DNA of 64,000 nucleotides, from positions 60,963,983 through 61,027,982 of the forward strand of contig CM068580.1 of assembly GCA_035048485.1 (NCBI GenBank), read 5' to 3'. Numbering within the stretch: the first letter of the stretch is position 1; each line of letters opens with the position of its first letter. The DNA comes from Pteria penguin. Its lineage: Eukaryota; Mollusca; Bivalvia; Pterioida; Pteriidae. This document shows, in pieces, positions 1-11,152 of this stretch. The notes under the pieces are model-generated. The model saw nothing but the letters and a program-made list of their open reading frames with translations. It was not told where the DNA came from and made no database searches. The translations under genes were made by a program, and so were the position numbers.

Positions 1-1508
1 GGGGGGGGGGTTGGCCATTTTTCACATTTTCAACTTTTTCTACAAAACCACAAGAAAGATTTTAATGAAACATGGAATACATGAAGTACTAAAAGTCCTC
101 TATCAATTTGGTAAATTTCATCCAAATTGGTTAACAGATAATGCCACCATGTCTAAAAAGTAGGTCTCACAATGGTACATACATGTATACCACTTGGTAA
201 TTGAAATATGGAGAGTAACGGTTCAAATCCAGCTGTGGTCAAAAATTTTTTTTTTTTTTTTTTTACACATCTAAATAAGTTTTTAGATGTTTCTCAACAC
301 TCAACATATGAAATTAGGAATTTTACGTTTAAGACTTCCAAAAAAAAAGGGGGGGGGGGGGGGGGGGGGGGCCATTTTTTTTTACATTTTCAACTTTTTC
401 TACAAAACTGTTTGAAGGATTTTAATAAATCTTGGTAGAAATAAGTCACTTATGATCCTCTTCAAATTCTGTTGTTTTCGTCCAGACCTCTTTACAGGTG
501 GCACCACCATAGTCAAAAGTAGGTCACAAAAGAGTTCCCTCCTTTAACAATATTCTTTTTCATACGGGCTGTATACAGAGACAAACAGAATGCATAGAAA
601 TGATCTAGAGGGATGAGTGAAGACATATTGTCATTTTGGTTCCCTTCCAAAATCAAATTTTAGAATTTTTTTTCGACATTTCTTTGGACTTGGTGATTCA
701 ATGCAGAAAAAAAAGTGTCATATTTCCTAGTTAATTGATAATGATGATTTCTTATGGACTATTGTGATCATAATTATGGTAAGGATTGTTACTTTGAAAG
801 AATTTTGTCAATATCTCAATTTTTGGATTTTCTATGAATTTTTTAAGACTTCCAAATGAGGGTGTATAGGAACAATTCAATCACATTTTTCACTTCTGCT
901 GTTATACCACATGAAAGATTTTAATGAAACATGGAATACATGAAGTACTAAAGGTCCTCTATCAATTTGGTAAATTTCATCCAAATTGGTTAACAGATAA
1001 TGCCACCATGTCTAAAAAGCAGTTCTCACAATGGTACATATACCACTTGGTAATTGAAATATGGAGAGTAGCGGTTCAAATCCAGCTGTGGTCAAAAATG
1101 TTTTTTAACATTTCTTTACACATCTAAATAAGTTTTTAGATGTTTCTCAACACTCAAGATATAAAATTAGGCAATTTTAAGTTAGATCTGGACAATATTT
1201 GAAACAATTGTTGTTCATGACCCAGACTTGAAATCAGTCAACAAAAGGCCCCACCTAAAGAAAATGACTAACTTGTTGCCCTGAATGACTTCTTGCAGAG
1301 ACAAAGGAAATGCTTAATATCAAAATCACCTGAATGGATGTGCAAAAAAGTGGGTTTTTTATTCTAGCCTGAAATAAAATTTGACATATTTTCAACATTT
1401 GTGTTGACTTAGTCACATTAATGCAAAAATAAATGAATTCTTCCTTCATGCATGACTGATCATCTAGGTACTCAGGTGAGCGATATAGGCCCACTTGGGC
1501 CTCTTGTT
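1..1508 (+). repeat. Right part of a large palindrome-ended repeat (copy A, cut by window edge)
   Basis: This stretch is closely similar to 12600-13748 and to 37130-38277, including the final module that ends in the small palindrome GGCCCACTTGGGCC followed by TCTTGTT. It contains repeated modules with a phrase near ATTTTTTAAGACTTCCAA followed by oligo-A and oligo-G runs (one G run of over 20 bases near 349-371). The left palindromic end seen in copies B and C is not in the window. No coding capacity is conserved between copies, and the short open frames here are incidental. The family is not assigned: no transposase or reverse transcriptase is visible. It could be a non-autonomous DNA element or Helitron-like. 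Confidence 0.75.
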
Positions 1509-1981
1509 CTTTGCACTGATTAGTCTCTGTCCGGACTGACCAGTTTGTGGAAAATATCAGTTGGATAGACTGACACCCGAAAAAATATTTCAAGAGCTCT
1601 GTATCTAACCATAAAAGCAGTTCAGCCATCAGAAACAGCCATGCAAGTATATGTATACAGAAATGAAAATCCTCCTTACAGTCGATTTAATAGTGTAATA
1701 AACATTATCTTTAATATCAGATACTATATCAAAAGGGAAATGAAATTAAAATTGTGTTGAATGTCTTATTAGTAAACTAAGCGCATGTTCAAAATTAAGA
1801 TAAGTATGTTATTCACAAAGAAACTTCAGTCCAAGCATATGATTTAAGACCTATAATAACGTGTCTTAATTGTGAGAATTAGTCAAAAGTCTCTCTGCGA
1901 AAAGTATATTAGGCATATGAGGCATTATCTTATTCTTAGAATTACTACACATCATGATATTATAGGTCTCAAGTCTGACAC
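1509..1981. other. No gene seen
   Basis: AT-rich sequence between two repeats. I see no exon, RNA gene or recognisable repeat. Confidence 0.5.
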
Positions 1982-2500
1982 CAGTCATTCCCAATAACAT
2001 CGGTCCGTCGGTCCTGACCGACACATTTACCTGAGGACCGATGTCCCACTGTCACATTGCCGGTCTGAATGACCGATGGGTCCGGCAGAGTTTCGTTTAA
2101 TTATACTCCCTCAAATTAAAGTGTTTTGATGACCATGATGAAGTAAACCGTAACGTAAAACTTCTTAATAGTCCTCTGAAGGAAATGTCATAAAACAAAG
2201 AACAATTAACTCAGTATTCACATACTCGCGTAAACGTTTTGCAAAAGCGGGTTTATCGAAAGCTTTTACAAGAGTGTGATTCATTGTGATTGTCTCATTG
2301 AGGAATCAGTCAGAGTTTTTTCGGAGATTTGTTATTTGAGCTAATTGGAGGATGATCGATGATTTTGTTAGATGAGAACACATCTATGTTTCTCTTCTTT
2401 CTTTTTTTTCGGACAGACAATTTTTGTTTCGGACCTGTGTGTAACTTCACCACAAAGGTCCGAATGACCTATGGGGACCGAAAGTTATTGGGAATGACTG
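1982..2500. mobile_element. 519-bp non-autonomous TIR element
   Basis: The left end reads CAGTCATTCCCAATAAC followed by a TCGGTCC block. The right end is the inverted complement with a small indel (GGACCGAAAG then TTATTGGGAATGACTG). The flanks share TGACAC on both sides, suggesting a 6-bp target duplication, or a longer degenerate one. CGGTCC/GGACCG motifs recur inside the ends. No transposase frame is present, so it would depend on a partner in trans. Superfamily not determined. Confidence 0.72.
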
Positions 2501-3709
2501 TGACACCAAGACTTAATTAAGTTTCTATATGTAAATAACATGCCTAATGACCTCAGAAAATCTAACCAATGATTTCAGATGTCCACAGAAAGTCATAATA
2601 GGGTATAAAGTCACAGCAAGTTCCTCAAAATCAATTAATTAACAAAATAAGGCAACACCTGTCTTGTAAACATGGTGAAGTCAAAACAGGGCTCGAACGT
2701 TTACATGATACATGTTGCCTTATTTCTTGATCGACTGATTTCGGGCAACTTGCTACATGACTTTATCAATTTTGAACTATCAAAACACTCGAATAGAACT
2801 GTAAACAATATTGTTGCCCAATCTTACACAAATACCTTTAAACTCAAATCTACTTGTATCTAACAAAAATGCCTACCTACCCTACCTATTTTTTTCATGA
2901 CCGTTACCCGAAACACACAATTTCATTTTTTAGGCCTTACCTTTATTCAATTTTGAGAATGGTTCAGATGATTTCTTTGATGAGCATCATATCAGAGAAT
3001 AAGTAACTGCAATGAGCGATAAATTATCAAATTTGATTCATATACATGCTTAAGCTTACAGATTTTAGAACTTTATTTTAAAGCTTTTCAATCACAGTCT
3101 GTATTCCTTTGTAATATGCCGCACCTTTAATTGTTTGGTAATTTCAAATAACTATTTTGAAAATGAAATGTTTAGGTAAATGTTGTTATGAACGTTAACT
3201 ACTAAATTTGGATACATGTATTCTCATCTATATGTTTCTCATACCCAATCTATCTTTTTAAAAACAATTTAGAACAACTTTCGCAAATATTTAGATCATT
3301 AATAATGCATTTAATTGAAAAGAAATGATGCGAAACAAATAGCCCTCAAGCAAAACCGCCTGTGTTACACCTTGATATATAGGTAAGATTTTAAGATGGT
3401 TAAATATACTTTCAATAGTTATATGGTGTACAACTGCAATCATGCCATGAATCACCGCAGTTGGCCATCGCGGTGGTCATAAGGCTGAAAATTTGCAATA
3501 CAGAGTGTTTGTGTTCCTTTTCTTTTTATGTACCAGGCTTCCCTTTGGAGGACTTCTTCGAATATATATATATATTAGTTATTAGTTACCAACTATACAA
3601 TCTGTCTGATGAGCCCTGGAGGGCTGAAAGCGCTAACAGAACAGATGAAAGTTATGTTATTCTAAACTTCATTTTAATATACCAAACTGTACCAAGAACA
3701 TTGTTAATA

Positions 3710-3717
<8 letters not shown>
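2501..3717. other. No gene seen
   Basis: AT-rich non-coding sequence. Short open frames here lack splice context or recognisable domains. Confidence 0.5.

Positions 3718-3750
<33 letters not shown>
3718..3750. repeat. (TA)n microsatellite
   Basis: An alternating TA run of about 33 bases, immediately next to a SINE-like copy. Confidence 0.9.
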
Positions 3751-3755
<5 letters not shown>

Positions 3756-3839
3756 CAAATAGAATCAGTGAAAGACCTGGGAGTACTGTGGACCTTGGAT
3801 CTCTGATTCTGAAGAAATACCTGTAGAAAATAAAGACAA

Positions 3840-4006
3840 ATTAGAAAAACGTATAAAGCACATAGACACTACAGCTAACAAGGCACCCAATATTTCACTT
3901 ATATTCGTTCCCCGTCTGGGACTCGAACCCATGACCTATGGTACCGAATCACCTAGCTGTCATGCATCCGACCCTCTCACCGACTGAGCTACCCGAGCTC
4001 CACAAA
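3840..4006 (-). mobile_element. tRNA-derived SINE or tRNA-like repeat (copy 1)
   Basis: On the minus strand the head has a good pol III A box (TAGCTCAGTCGG, about 3983-3994) and a B box (GGTTCGAGTCCC, about 3919-3930). A non-tRNA body follows that ends near a GTGCTTTATA segment. The acceptor halves do not pair, so this is not a functional tRNA gene. A second partial copy in opposite orientation lies at 4130-4250. Confidence 0.7.
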
Positions 4007-4129
4007 AATAGAGCTTTAATAGCCAATCATTAGTTAATCGTATGCATGACAACACGGCCGCGGAAAGCGAAGGGATTTACCCGACGTAAATGCAGGCGGA
4101 TCCTCTTAAAGAATACAATCACTGAAAGA

Positions 4130-4250
4130 GAAATAAACATGCATGACAGCTAGGTGATTCGGTACCATAGGTTATGGGTTCGAGTCCCAGACGGGGAACT
4201 AATATAAGTGAAATACTGGGTGCCTTGTTAGCTGTAGTGTCTTTGTGCTT
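4130..4250 (+). mobile_element. tRNA-like SINE, partial second copy
   Basis: Nearly identical to the 3' two thirds of the copy at 3840-4006 but in opposite orientation, including the B box GGTTCGAGTCCC. It lacks the A-box half and runs straight into a (TA)n tract. The two copies form an inverted repeat with an arm of roughly 110 bp. Confidence 0.72.
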
Positions 4251-4323
<73 letters not shown>

Positions 4324-4324
4324 G
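4251..4324. repeat. (TA)n microsatellite
   Basis: Alternating TA with a few interruptions, adjoining the end of the tRNA-like SINE copy. Confidence 0.9.
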
Positions 4325-4725
4325 CACAACTACTGTAATTGCCTGAGATAAAGCTTTCAAGTCCTATGTATTTTATTTCTGTATAAAGTACATTGATCGG
4401 TGACGTCATAACACCCCATATTTGACCTATTTTTCAACACAGAAAGCGATGTTTGGCAGACTTTTGATTGTTAAGCTTAGGACGTCATAATGAATGGTTC
4501 GACATTTCCAACCTTGCGTGACGTCATTAAAGTCGTATTTTGCGCTAAAGAGTAAAGTGCTTGACATTCGACAAAAGTATGTCATTCTGGATAAACATTA
4601 CATTGTCATGGGACACCGGCTGTTTCTTTCAGTTTATAACTTCCCTCCGGAATGATTTAATGATGCAGTTTATGAATAGGAAATGGAAGTTTCCAGTATG
4701 ATATTTTGGCATTAAAAGTGCATAT
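4325..4725. other. No gene seen
   Basis: Non-coding sequence with several TGACGTCA-like words (near 4400, 4480 and 4520). No feature is assigned. Confidence 0.45.
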
Positions 4726-4727
4726 AT

Positions 4728-4771
<44 letters not shown>
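4726..4771. repeat. (TA)n microsatellite
   Basis: TA-rich run directly left of a fold-back MITE. This is consistent with insertion of that element into TA-rich DNA. Confidence 0.85.
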
Positions 4772-4777
<6 letters not shown>

Positions 4778-4932
4778 GAATAAGTGTCTTATTTTGTGTT
4801 TTCATGCAGGAATAAAGTACAATGTCTGATGCATTTATGAGTTATAAAGTGCAAATGCGCATTATATCTAATAAATGCATCAGCCATTGTACTTTATTCC
4901 TTCATGAAAACACAAAAAAAGGCACTTATTCA
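4778..4932. mobile_element. Fold-back MITE (about 155 bp)
   Basis: The left arm begins GAATAAGTGTC and continues through TTTTGTGTTTTCATG and AATAAAGTACAATG. The right arm is the inverted complement over about 60 bases, ending GGCACTTATTC. The arms leave only a short central loop. It is flanked by TA-rich DNA on both sides. No coding capacity. Confidence 0.75.
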
Positions 4933-4959
4933 ATATATATAAAATTTTATTGTCATAGT

Positions 4960-6110
4960 TTCAGCCTCCTGTGTATTCGTCAAACATGATACGTATAGGT
5001 TGGTTTGACCAGTGCTTGTCAAGTCTGTTTTTAAAACCATTGACTCCTGGTGCTGCTACATGTTCTGGCAGGCTATTCCATGCTTGTACTGTCCTGATGG
5101 CAAAGGTGTTCTTGCGTTGGGTCTTCATTCTCTGTGGATATTACTTCATGTTGTCTCCGATATCTCATGGTGCCATATCCTTCCATAACTTGTATACCTC
5201 TGTCATGTCACCCCTAGACTTTCTGAAGCTGAGTGTTGGTAACTTATGTTTCCTTAGGCTTCCGAGTGAGATAAATTCTTTAATCCTTGAAGTTATTTCG
5301 TTGCCCTACATTGAACTGATTCAATCTGCTCTATATGTTTCTGTTTATATCTGGTGACCATACAGCACTGGCAAAATCCAATTGTGTAATACCTAAGGTT
5401 TTGCATAGTGGCATGAAGGTTTCTATATCCAAGTATCTAAATGTGCGTTGTAAGAGTGGGAACATAGAACTGCCTAAAGTATACTTTCTCACTGATGTGT
5501 TGATCAAATGTTAATTCCTTGTCTATAATACATGGTAACCTTTATGTCCTTCTCCTCTTCAGCTTGTTGTACAGTTGCCTCCCTTAGCTTATACTGTAGT
5601 TCGCTGTCTCTCTTTCTTCCTATATACCTCACTTTACATTTGTCTGAATGAAGACAAAGTAGGTAGTTGTCACTACATGTATTTAGTTTATTCTGGTCTT
5701 CCTGAAGTACTGTACTATCTCCTTGCTTTGTGATGGTTTTGAAGATTTTGTGTCATCTACAAACAGGTATGTATCTTATTCCAAAATGTCTGGTAGGTAG
5801 TTCATAAAAATGACAAATAAAAGCGGTCGAAGTACTGACCCCTGAGGGATTCCAGATATAACATCCTACCGAGACGAGTTCTGTCCATTAATCATAACTA
5901 CCTGTCTCCTCCTTAATAGAATTTTTAAAAAGCTTTCCTCCCATCCTTGAATTTGTCCTATTACACCATATGCTCTCACCTTGTGCAGAAGCCTTCTCTG
6001 CAGAACTGAATCGAATGCTTTCTGATAGTCCATATAAACACCGTCTACATTGTATCGTGTATCAATAGAGCACCTGTCTAGCACTTCTAGTAGTTGCAGA
6101 GTTGTATGTT
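4960..6110 (-). pseudogene. Degenerate LINE (CR1/Jockey-like reverse transcriptase remnant)
   Basis: Minus-strand translation gives broken pieces of a non-LTR reverse transcriptase. The palm motif VYMDYQKAFDSV, with a catalytic Asp, lies near 6000-6040. The second active-site motif, LFVDDTK, is visible near 5745-5767 in another frame. The C-terminal end continues toward 4960 through many stops and frameshifts. Assignment to a CR1/Jockey-type clade rests on motif wording only. It is certainly non-functional and 5'-truncated. Confidence 0.8.
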
Positions 6111-6890
6111 TTGGTGTGCATAATCAATTATCTCAAGATTTCACTTAGTGCAAATAAAAAGAAATAGCAATATGAAGTTTTTGGCTTTAGTAAAGTTTAG
6201 GGGCTGGGGCATATTTAAAGAAAAATTATGTATGATAAATGTCTAAAGAGGTACCAAATTTATATGCACATATTCTAACCATACTTACCTTGTGCCACAT
6301 ACTGATGCAAAACGGGGAAGGTTTTAAAATTTCAGGGAAAAGTGGAGTTTTACTGTGTAACTTAAAACAAAACATTTTGATTTACCAACGTGCACATGCT
6401 TCCTTTGACATTCCATGTTGACGGTTGAATCACCAGGGTTTTCTCTTTGAAACTGCGCCAAATACTTGATACTTGAAAAAGACATATCTTTTAAAGGTAT
6501 ATGACCTAATGAGTGTTAAACTGAACAACTATTGACATCACTCTCATTCCATTTACCATTATTAATTTTTATAATAATTTCAGTTTACTGAATGGTAGTT
6601 TGTATTTACACAAAGTCTATAAACTCCAAAATGTTAAGATAAAAAGGTCAATTTCTTTTGTCTTGTTTTACTAAATTTGGTGTGTCAAAATACTTGAAAT
6701 GAAATTATTACTGATCTCTGAAAACACAGCTTGTTACACTTCTGAATTATTGTTTTTCAAATGAGACATTGTTCTCAATCTGATACATGTACATGTGTCA
6801 CCATCACCAGTCTCTAAATGACTAAGTATCCTGCTTCTAAATGTCTCAAAATTCATCACTTAAAACAATTAATGAGCTAGAACACATTGG
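6111..6890. other. No gene seen (upstream region of the DED gene)
   Basis: AT-rich sequence. A non-coding first exon or promoter of the downstream DED-domain gene may lie here, but I could not define one. Confidence 0.4.
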
Positions 6891-7052
6891 CAGATCCAGG
6901 GAATAGAATCATTGCTTACTACATTTATAAAACAAGATCTAAAAAATGTAAAAATATTTGATCAATCTGTTATAAGATATAACAGACTGATCTGATATCT
7001 TTAGATCTTGATTAATAATTGTAGTAGGCGATGATTCTATCCCCTGGATCTG
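6891..7052. mobile_element. Fold-back MITE (162 bp)
   Basis: The left end is CAGATCCAGGGAATAGAATCA and the right end is its inverted complement with a few changes (TGATTCTATCCCCTGGATCTG when read in place). Complementarity continues inward through AAGATCTAAA to a centre near 6970. It lies about 235 bp upstream of the first DED-gene coding exon. Confidence 0.75.
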
Positions 7053-7296
7053 TATATCATTATAACCAAAGGTCATTATGATAAATTCTTTGAATTTTGT
7101 GTTTTAAGTAATAAATGTAAGTATTTCTATGAAAATCAGACAAATCATAGATTCATACATCATGATTTGAGAGTGTCATGTCTTTCAGGGTTTTTGGTAT
7201 ATCATTGAAAGAATACGGGTATGTACGGTATATACATCATAACATATTACTAATAATATAAATATATATTCATTTTCATTTTTTTCAGAACTAAAG

Positions 7297-9358
7297 ATGT
7301 TTACGAAACTTAAATTGCTATCAGGTAAGCCATCTTCTCATAAATTGTTATAATTAGTGATTAGATATGTTCAAGATGTTTCAAAATTTTCAAGTGGTCT
7401 TAAGTACATGTACATGTATTCACTGTGGGGTTTGAATTTGATACAAGCTCATCATAGACCTGTGTGAAAGTGTACAGGCAAATCCTGGTTGGTTTTGGTG
7501 GTTCCTTTAGTTTCATACAACAAAATCTATTATAAACTAATAAGGTGAAATAATCATTGTGTAGTATCGACCTTTTATTACTGATCTTGGTTTCCCAGGT
7601 GTGGAAAGCCGGCTTGGCCTAGTGGTATCGCGCTGGAGTCCTGGGTTTGCTTCCTGCTCTGGTCATGCCGGTGTCCTGTCTTTCGTACGAGACAGTAAAA
7701 ACCGAGGCCCCGTGTCGTGGTATGCATGGCACGTACAAGATCCCTCACTGCTTCGGGTGGGTCCGTTGCAAAGGTCAAAATTTGTATGCCCTGCATCAGA
7801 CAGATGCCGTCACCATATATGTGAAACATTCGTGGTGTGACGTTAAACAAAAATCAATCAATCAGTTAAACTCAGGTGTGGACAGAAGATCACTTTGATG
7901 TCAATTTTTTTTGTGTGGGGCTACATCTTTGTTTTAGCATTAAATATAGTATTTATTGCATAAGTTACAAGAACCACACCTACATTACAATATATGCCTG
8001 TTGCTTTGTTTGAGGATAGCGGATTTCAACTAAAGACTAAATAGCTGTAACTTATGAGCAATTTGAAACACAGGAAAAAGGGGATGAATTGGAAAAAAGT
8101 CTAACTTCTTATGAAGGAGCGACCTCTTTTCATTTATGTACTCTAAGTCTCTCTCTCCAATATTTCAAAACATGGCTGAAAACGTTTTTGAATACAGATT
8201 AAAATCAACAGGCAATAATGTAGTCAACTGCTAAAACAGTCAAACTTAATAAGTTTTAGCTCATACCTATAATATACATACCGGTATCAAGTTTCACTTT
8301 AATATCTCAAAGTACAACTGAAGGTTTTCTATAATAAAAACTTAGACCAATATTTAGAATAATAAAGATATTAAAATGGCTTTGGATATATTGACAGATG
8401 CATAGACAGTATGTCATAAAATAATACCACCAGTCTAAATACAGTTGTATAAGGTATTAAATACAAATTGTTGTGTTTCCACTAACTTTGCTAAAAGCAA
8501 TTGAGTCAGTAGGTAGGTAATAGATTATATATTTTGTTTTAATTTTATTCTCAATATTCAAGTTTCTCACAGAAATAAAATCTGTGTATTTTTCATGCTT
8601 CGATGGCCCCCGATTTACTCAATACTTCATTCAAGTAGGCGTTGTTGTATTGATCTTTTCCAAAAACATGTATAAAACCACAGAATGAAATAGATTTTTT
8701 CCCCAGAATTTTTTAATTTACCAATAGAATTTGTTGGGTCGGCACAGTAAAATAAGTTCAGTTGAGTTAGTGGAAACACAATACCGGGTACTGTTTATTT
8801 TTTGCCTGAAAGTTCTTGTTATTTAGAAATGCTAACTAATGAAATTCATTTGCAGGACCTGTAAAAGAAACGGAGAGTGATCTACCTGCTCTGGACATCA
8901 AAAACTCATCAAATAATAATTTTGGAAAACTTCTGGTCCAGATTTCTTCTCAAATAACTGACGACGAATTGAGTAATCTAAAATTGCTTACCTTGGCAAA
9001 TAAACAAATAAGAAAGCTTGACATTGACAAGCTGAAACATCCAGGCGATTTCCTTACATTACTGTACAAAAGACATTATTATGATGAAACTAATACTGAC
9101 TTTTTAGCCGAAATTCTGAAAGATGTTGGGCGTGTAGACCTACACAGGCTTCTGCAAAACAGATTTGAAACACATTTAAAAGAGACAGTGAATAAACTTG
9201 ATACTGACGGAGATGTAGTGGATTCACCTTGTAGCAGTCTTGAAGGTTACATGAGTATTGACGGCTCTCTGGAGAGAGAGGAAGAACCAATGCAGTCGTC
9301 TCAAAATAGTATCTGTGACGACGAAAAATTGCACATTTTACAGAAAGCCCCTGAATAG
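7297..9358 (+). CDS. Death effector domain (DED) protein, two coding exons
   Basis: Coding exons are 7297-7324 (28 nt, after an AG acceptor at 7287-7288, donor GTAAGC) and 8856-9358 (503 nt, acceptor TGCAG). They join in frame to give 176 residues. Residues about 32-112 fit a death effector domain: LLVQISSQITDDELSNLKLL for helices 1-2, then a FLTLLYKR segment and the closing motif GRVDLHRLL. This carries the R-x-D-L signature (R102, D104, L105) of DEDs in FADD and caspase-8. The acidic, Ser-rich tail (residues 120-176) shows no second death-fold or caspase domain, so it resembles a DED-only adaptor or regulator of apoptotic or immune signalling. The exon carrying the ATG has a splice acceptor and no in-frame stop before the ATG, so further 5' exons are possible. 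The family match is by eye. Confidence 0.78.
7604..7864 (+). mobile_element. tRNA-derived SINE (copy 1), in DED-gene intron
   Basis: The head contains an A-box-like TTGGCCTAGTGG and a degraded B box near 7645. A conserved body follows, with phrases such as AAAACCGAGGCCCC and GATCCCTCACTGCTT. The tail is GACGTTAAACA followed by AATCAATCAATC. The copy at 45450-45722 matches along the whole body. Non-autonomous and pol III-type. The partner LINE is unknown. Confidence 0.85.
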
Positions 9359-10094
9359 TGCATGAAAGCAGTGATGTGCAACGGGGGATAATATAGACCA
9401 TTACATTTCATTCCCCATATTTGTGTAATGTTGCATGTACATGTTTTTTTTTATTCTATTAAGATTTAGTTTCGTAAATCTTTAAAAAGGGTTTAAATAT
9501 GGTATGTTTTGTTTATGTTCATGCTTCGTGTAATTGCGAAAGAACGAAGAGTGACATGATATCATCTACTCTCTACACAAAACATTTCATTCAAACTTTT
9601 TTCTTTGGCACTTGTCTTGTAGACAAGAGTTACCACTCTTGCTATACAAGACATCATAAATGATGGTAAATTCATTCATGAATATAACAAATCTAAGTCA
9701 AGTGATATGCATAAAATTTAAGTAGTTAGTACTTTATGATGTGTTCTAGATGTCCTCTTTGGGAGGTATCTCTAAAAATATTTATCAGTATGAAAGTGTA
9801 AACCTGAACTATTGCTCGACTTTTATTGTCATTACACGGTGATTGTCATATAGAGCAGTTCAGTTGATTTGATGTGCATGTGCTTTTGTTGTGGAGATTA
9901 GAAATTTTATTTTGCCAATTCTTACATATATGTGTACATATAAAATATATGAATATACTTGAGCCATAGGCTTAATTGAGCAGGATCCAGGGCACAGGAA
10001 CAGCATTTATTAATTTATTAACATTAAAGGGTTTTAGAAGGGTATCTTAGGAAATGTTGGCAATAGTCGTTCCATTATTAGATCAACTTTTTTG
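9359..10094. other. 3' flank of the DED gene; no further gene seen
   Basis: This should contain the 3' UTR of the DED gene. I did not find a clear AATAAA close to the stop, so the transcript end is undefined. Confidence 0.4.
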
Positions 10095-10480
10095 CACTTT
10101 TTATGCCCCCGCCATGTATTCCAAATGATTCTTAAGTATCTTTCAACATATTCAAACAAAATTTGAATATGTGCTTACTTATCAAGAGAGGTAGAACCCT
10201 ATCGATTTTGTGGTCAAAAGATCAAATGTGTTCACCTTTGATAAAAAAGGCTTGAATTATTGGTTTCCATGTGATTCTCTTATACATGTATTATCATATA
10301 TTATTAAATGCTCACTAGATTTTTATCATATTTCACATATTTTACAGGTCAAGTTCTATTAAACATTTAAAGGGTAGGATGCCTATAGATTTGAGGGTCA
10401 ATATGTCAAAAGGCAGTACTGTACTGCTGGTGATATTTATGAGTTATGGCCCATGAAACTTATAATTTGGAAAAGTTTGT
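10095..10480 (+). repeat. Diverged interspersed repeat (pair with 50480-51080)
   Basis: Phrases such as TTTTATGCCCC, GAGGGTCAATATGTCAAAAG, CAGGTCAAGTTCT and GGCCCATGAAACTTATAA recur in inverted orientation at 50480-51080, in the same order. No coding capacity. An old, unclassified repeat family. Confidence 0.65.
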
Positions 10481-10734
10481 TGCTTTTTGCTTTTTTTTTT
10501 TTTGGTCATTTGTCATTTTGGCCTAATCCAGATGGATGCAGTTCAAACCCTGGTAAAGACACTTTTATATCTTTTTAGTTCATTTTATACCAAAACAAGA
10601 TTTTAAATCATTGCCTTGATTTATTTAACATTCACAATGTAGACAAGCAAGCTTACAGTCTTTTGTCAAAAATACAATATGTGTTCATGTAAACCAAAGA
10701 ATATATATATTTGCAAATCCGTTGTCTATGAATG

Positions 10735-10783
10735 AGCATATTGTTCTCAAGTGAGCAATGTAGACCCACTTGGGCCTTTTGTG
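10735..10783 (+). repeat. Diverged relic of the palindrome-ended repeat right end
   Basis: Reads CTCAAGTGAGCAATGTAGA followed by CCCACTTGGGCC and TTTTGT. It matches the right terminus of copies A, B and C with several substitutions. No left part is recognisable nearby. Confidence 0.6.
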
Positions 10784-11152
10784 GATTTTTTTATGGTGAT
10801 TTATTACCTTCTGCCTCATTATCTGTCTGTTGGTTGAAGCAGTATACCCTTAGACCCAGTGTCACAATATATGTTGGCACTTCAAAGCTCCTTCATTGGT
10901 TAGTTTGGGTCTGTTGCATAGGACCAACTTGTGAACCCATTCACCAGGCATTTAGCAAAGAGAAGGGTGCATATATAATATAGATACTAATATAGCAAAA
11001 ATATTAGAATTGTGAAGATGAAACCATTTAAGATAAAGTATTGACTGTTCATCACAAGTAATTTGGTTTAATCCAAGTTTGGGATCTTATTTACTTGGTC
11101 TTACTTGGTTAAGAGTTTAATTTAAGCGCTGTGGCTTCTTAGATCCATTTTT

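Noticed and set aside
1255..1629. 124-residue minus-strand open frame
   Set aside because: It lies across the end of the palindrome-ended repeat and is not preserved in the other copies.
3848..4006. tRNA gene on the minus strand
   Set aside because: A and B boxes are good, but the acceptor halves do not pair and extra sequence lies between the arms. A partial second copy shows it is a dispersed repeat.
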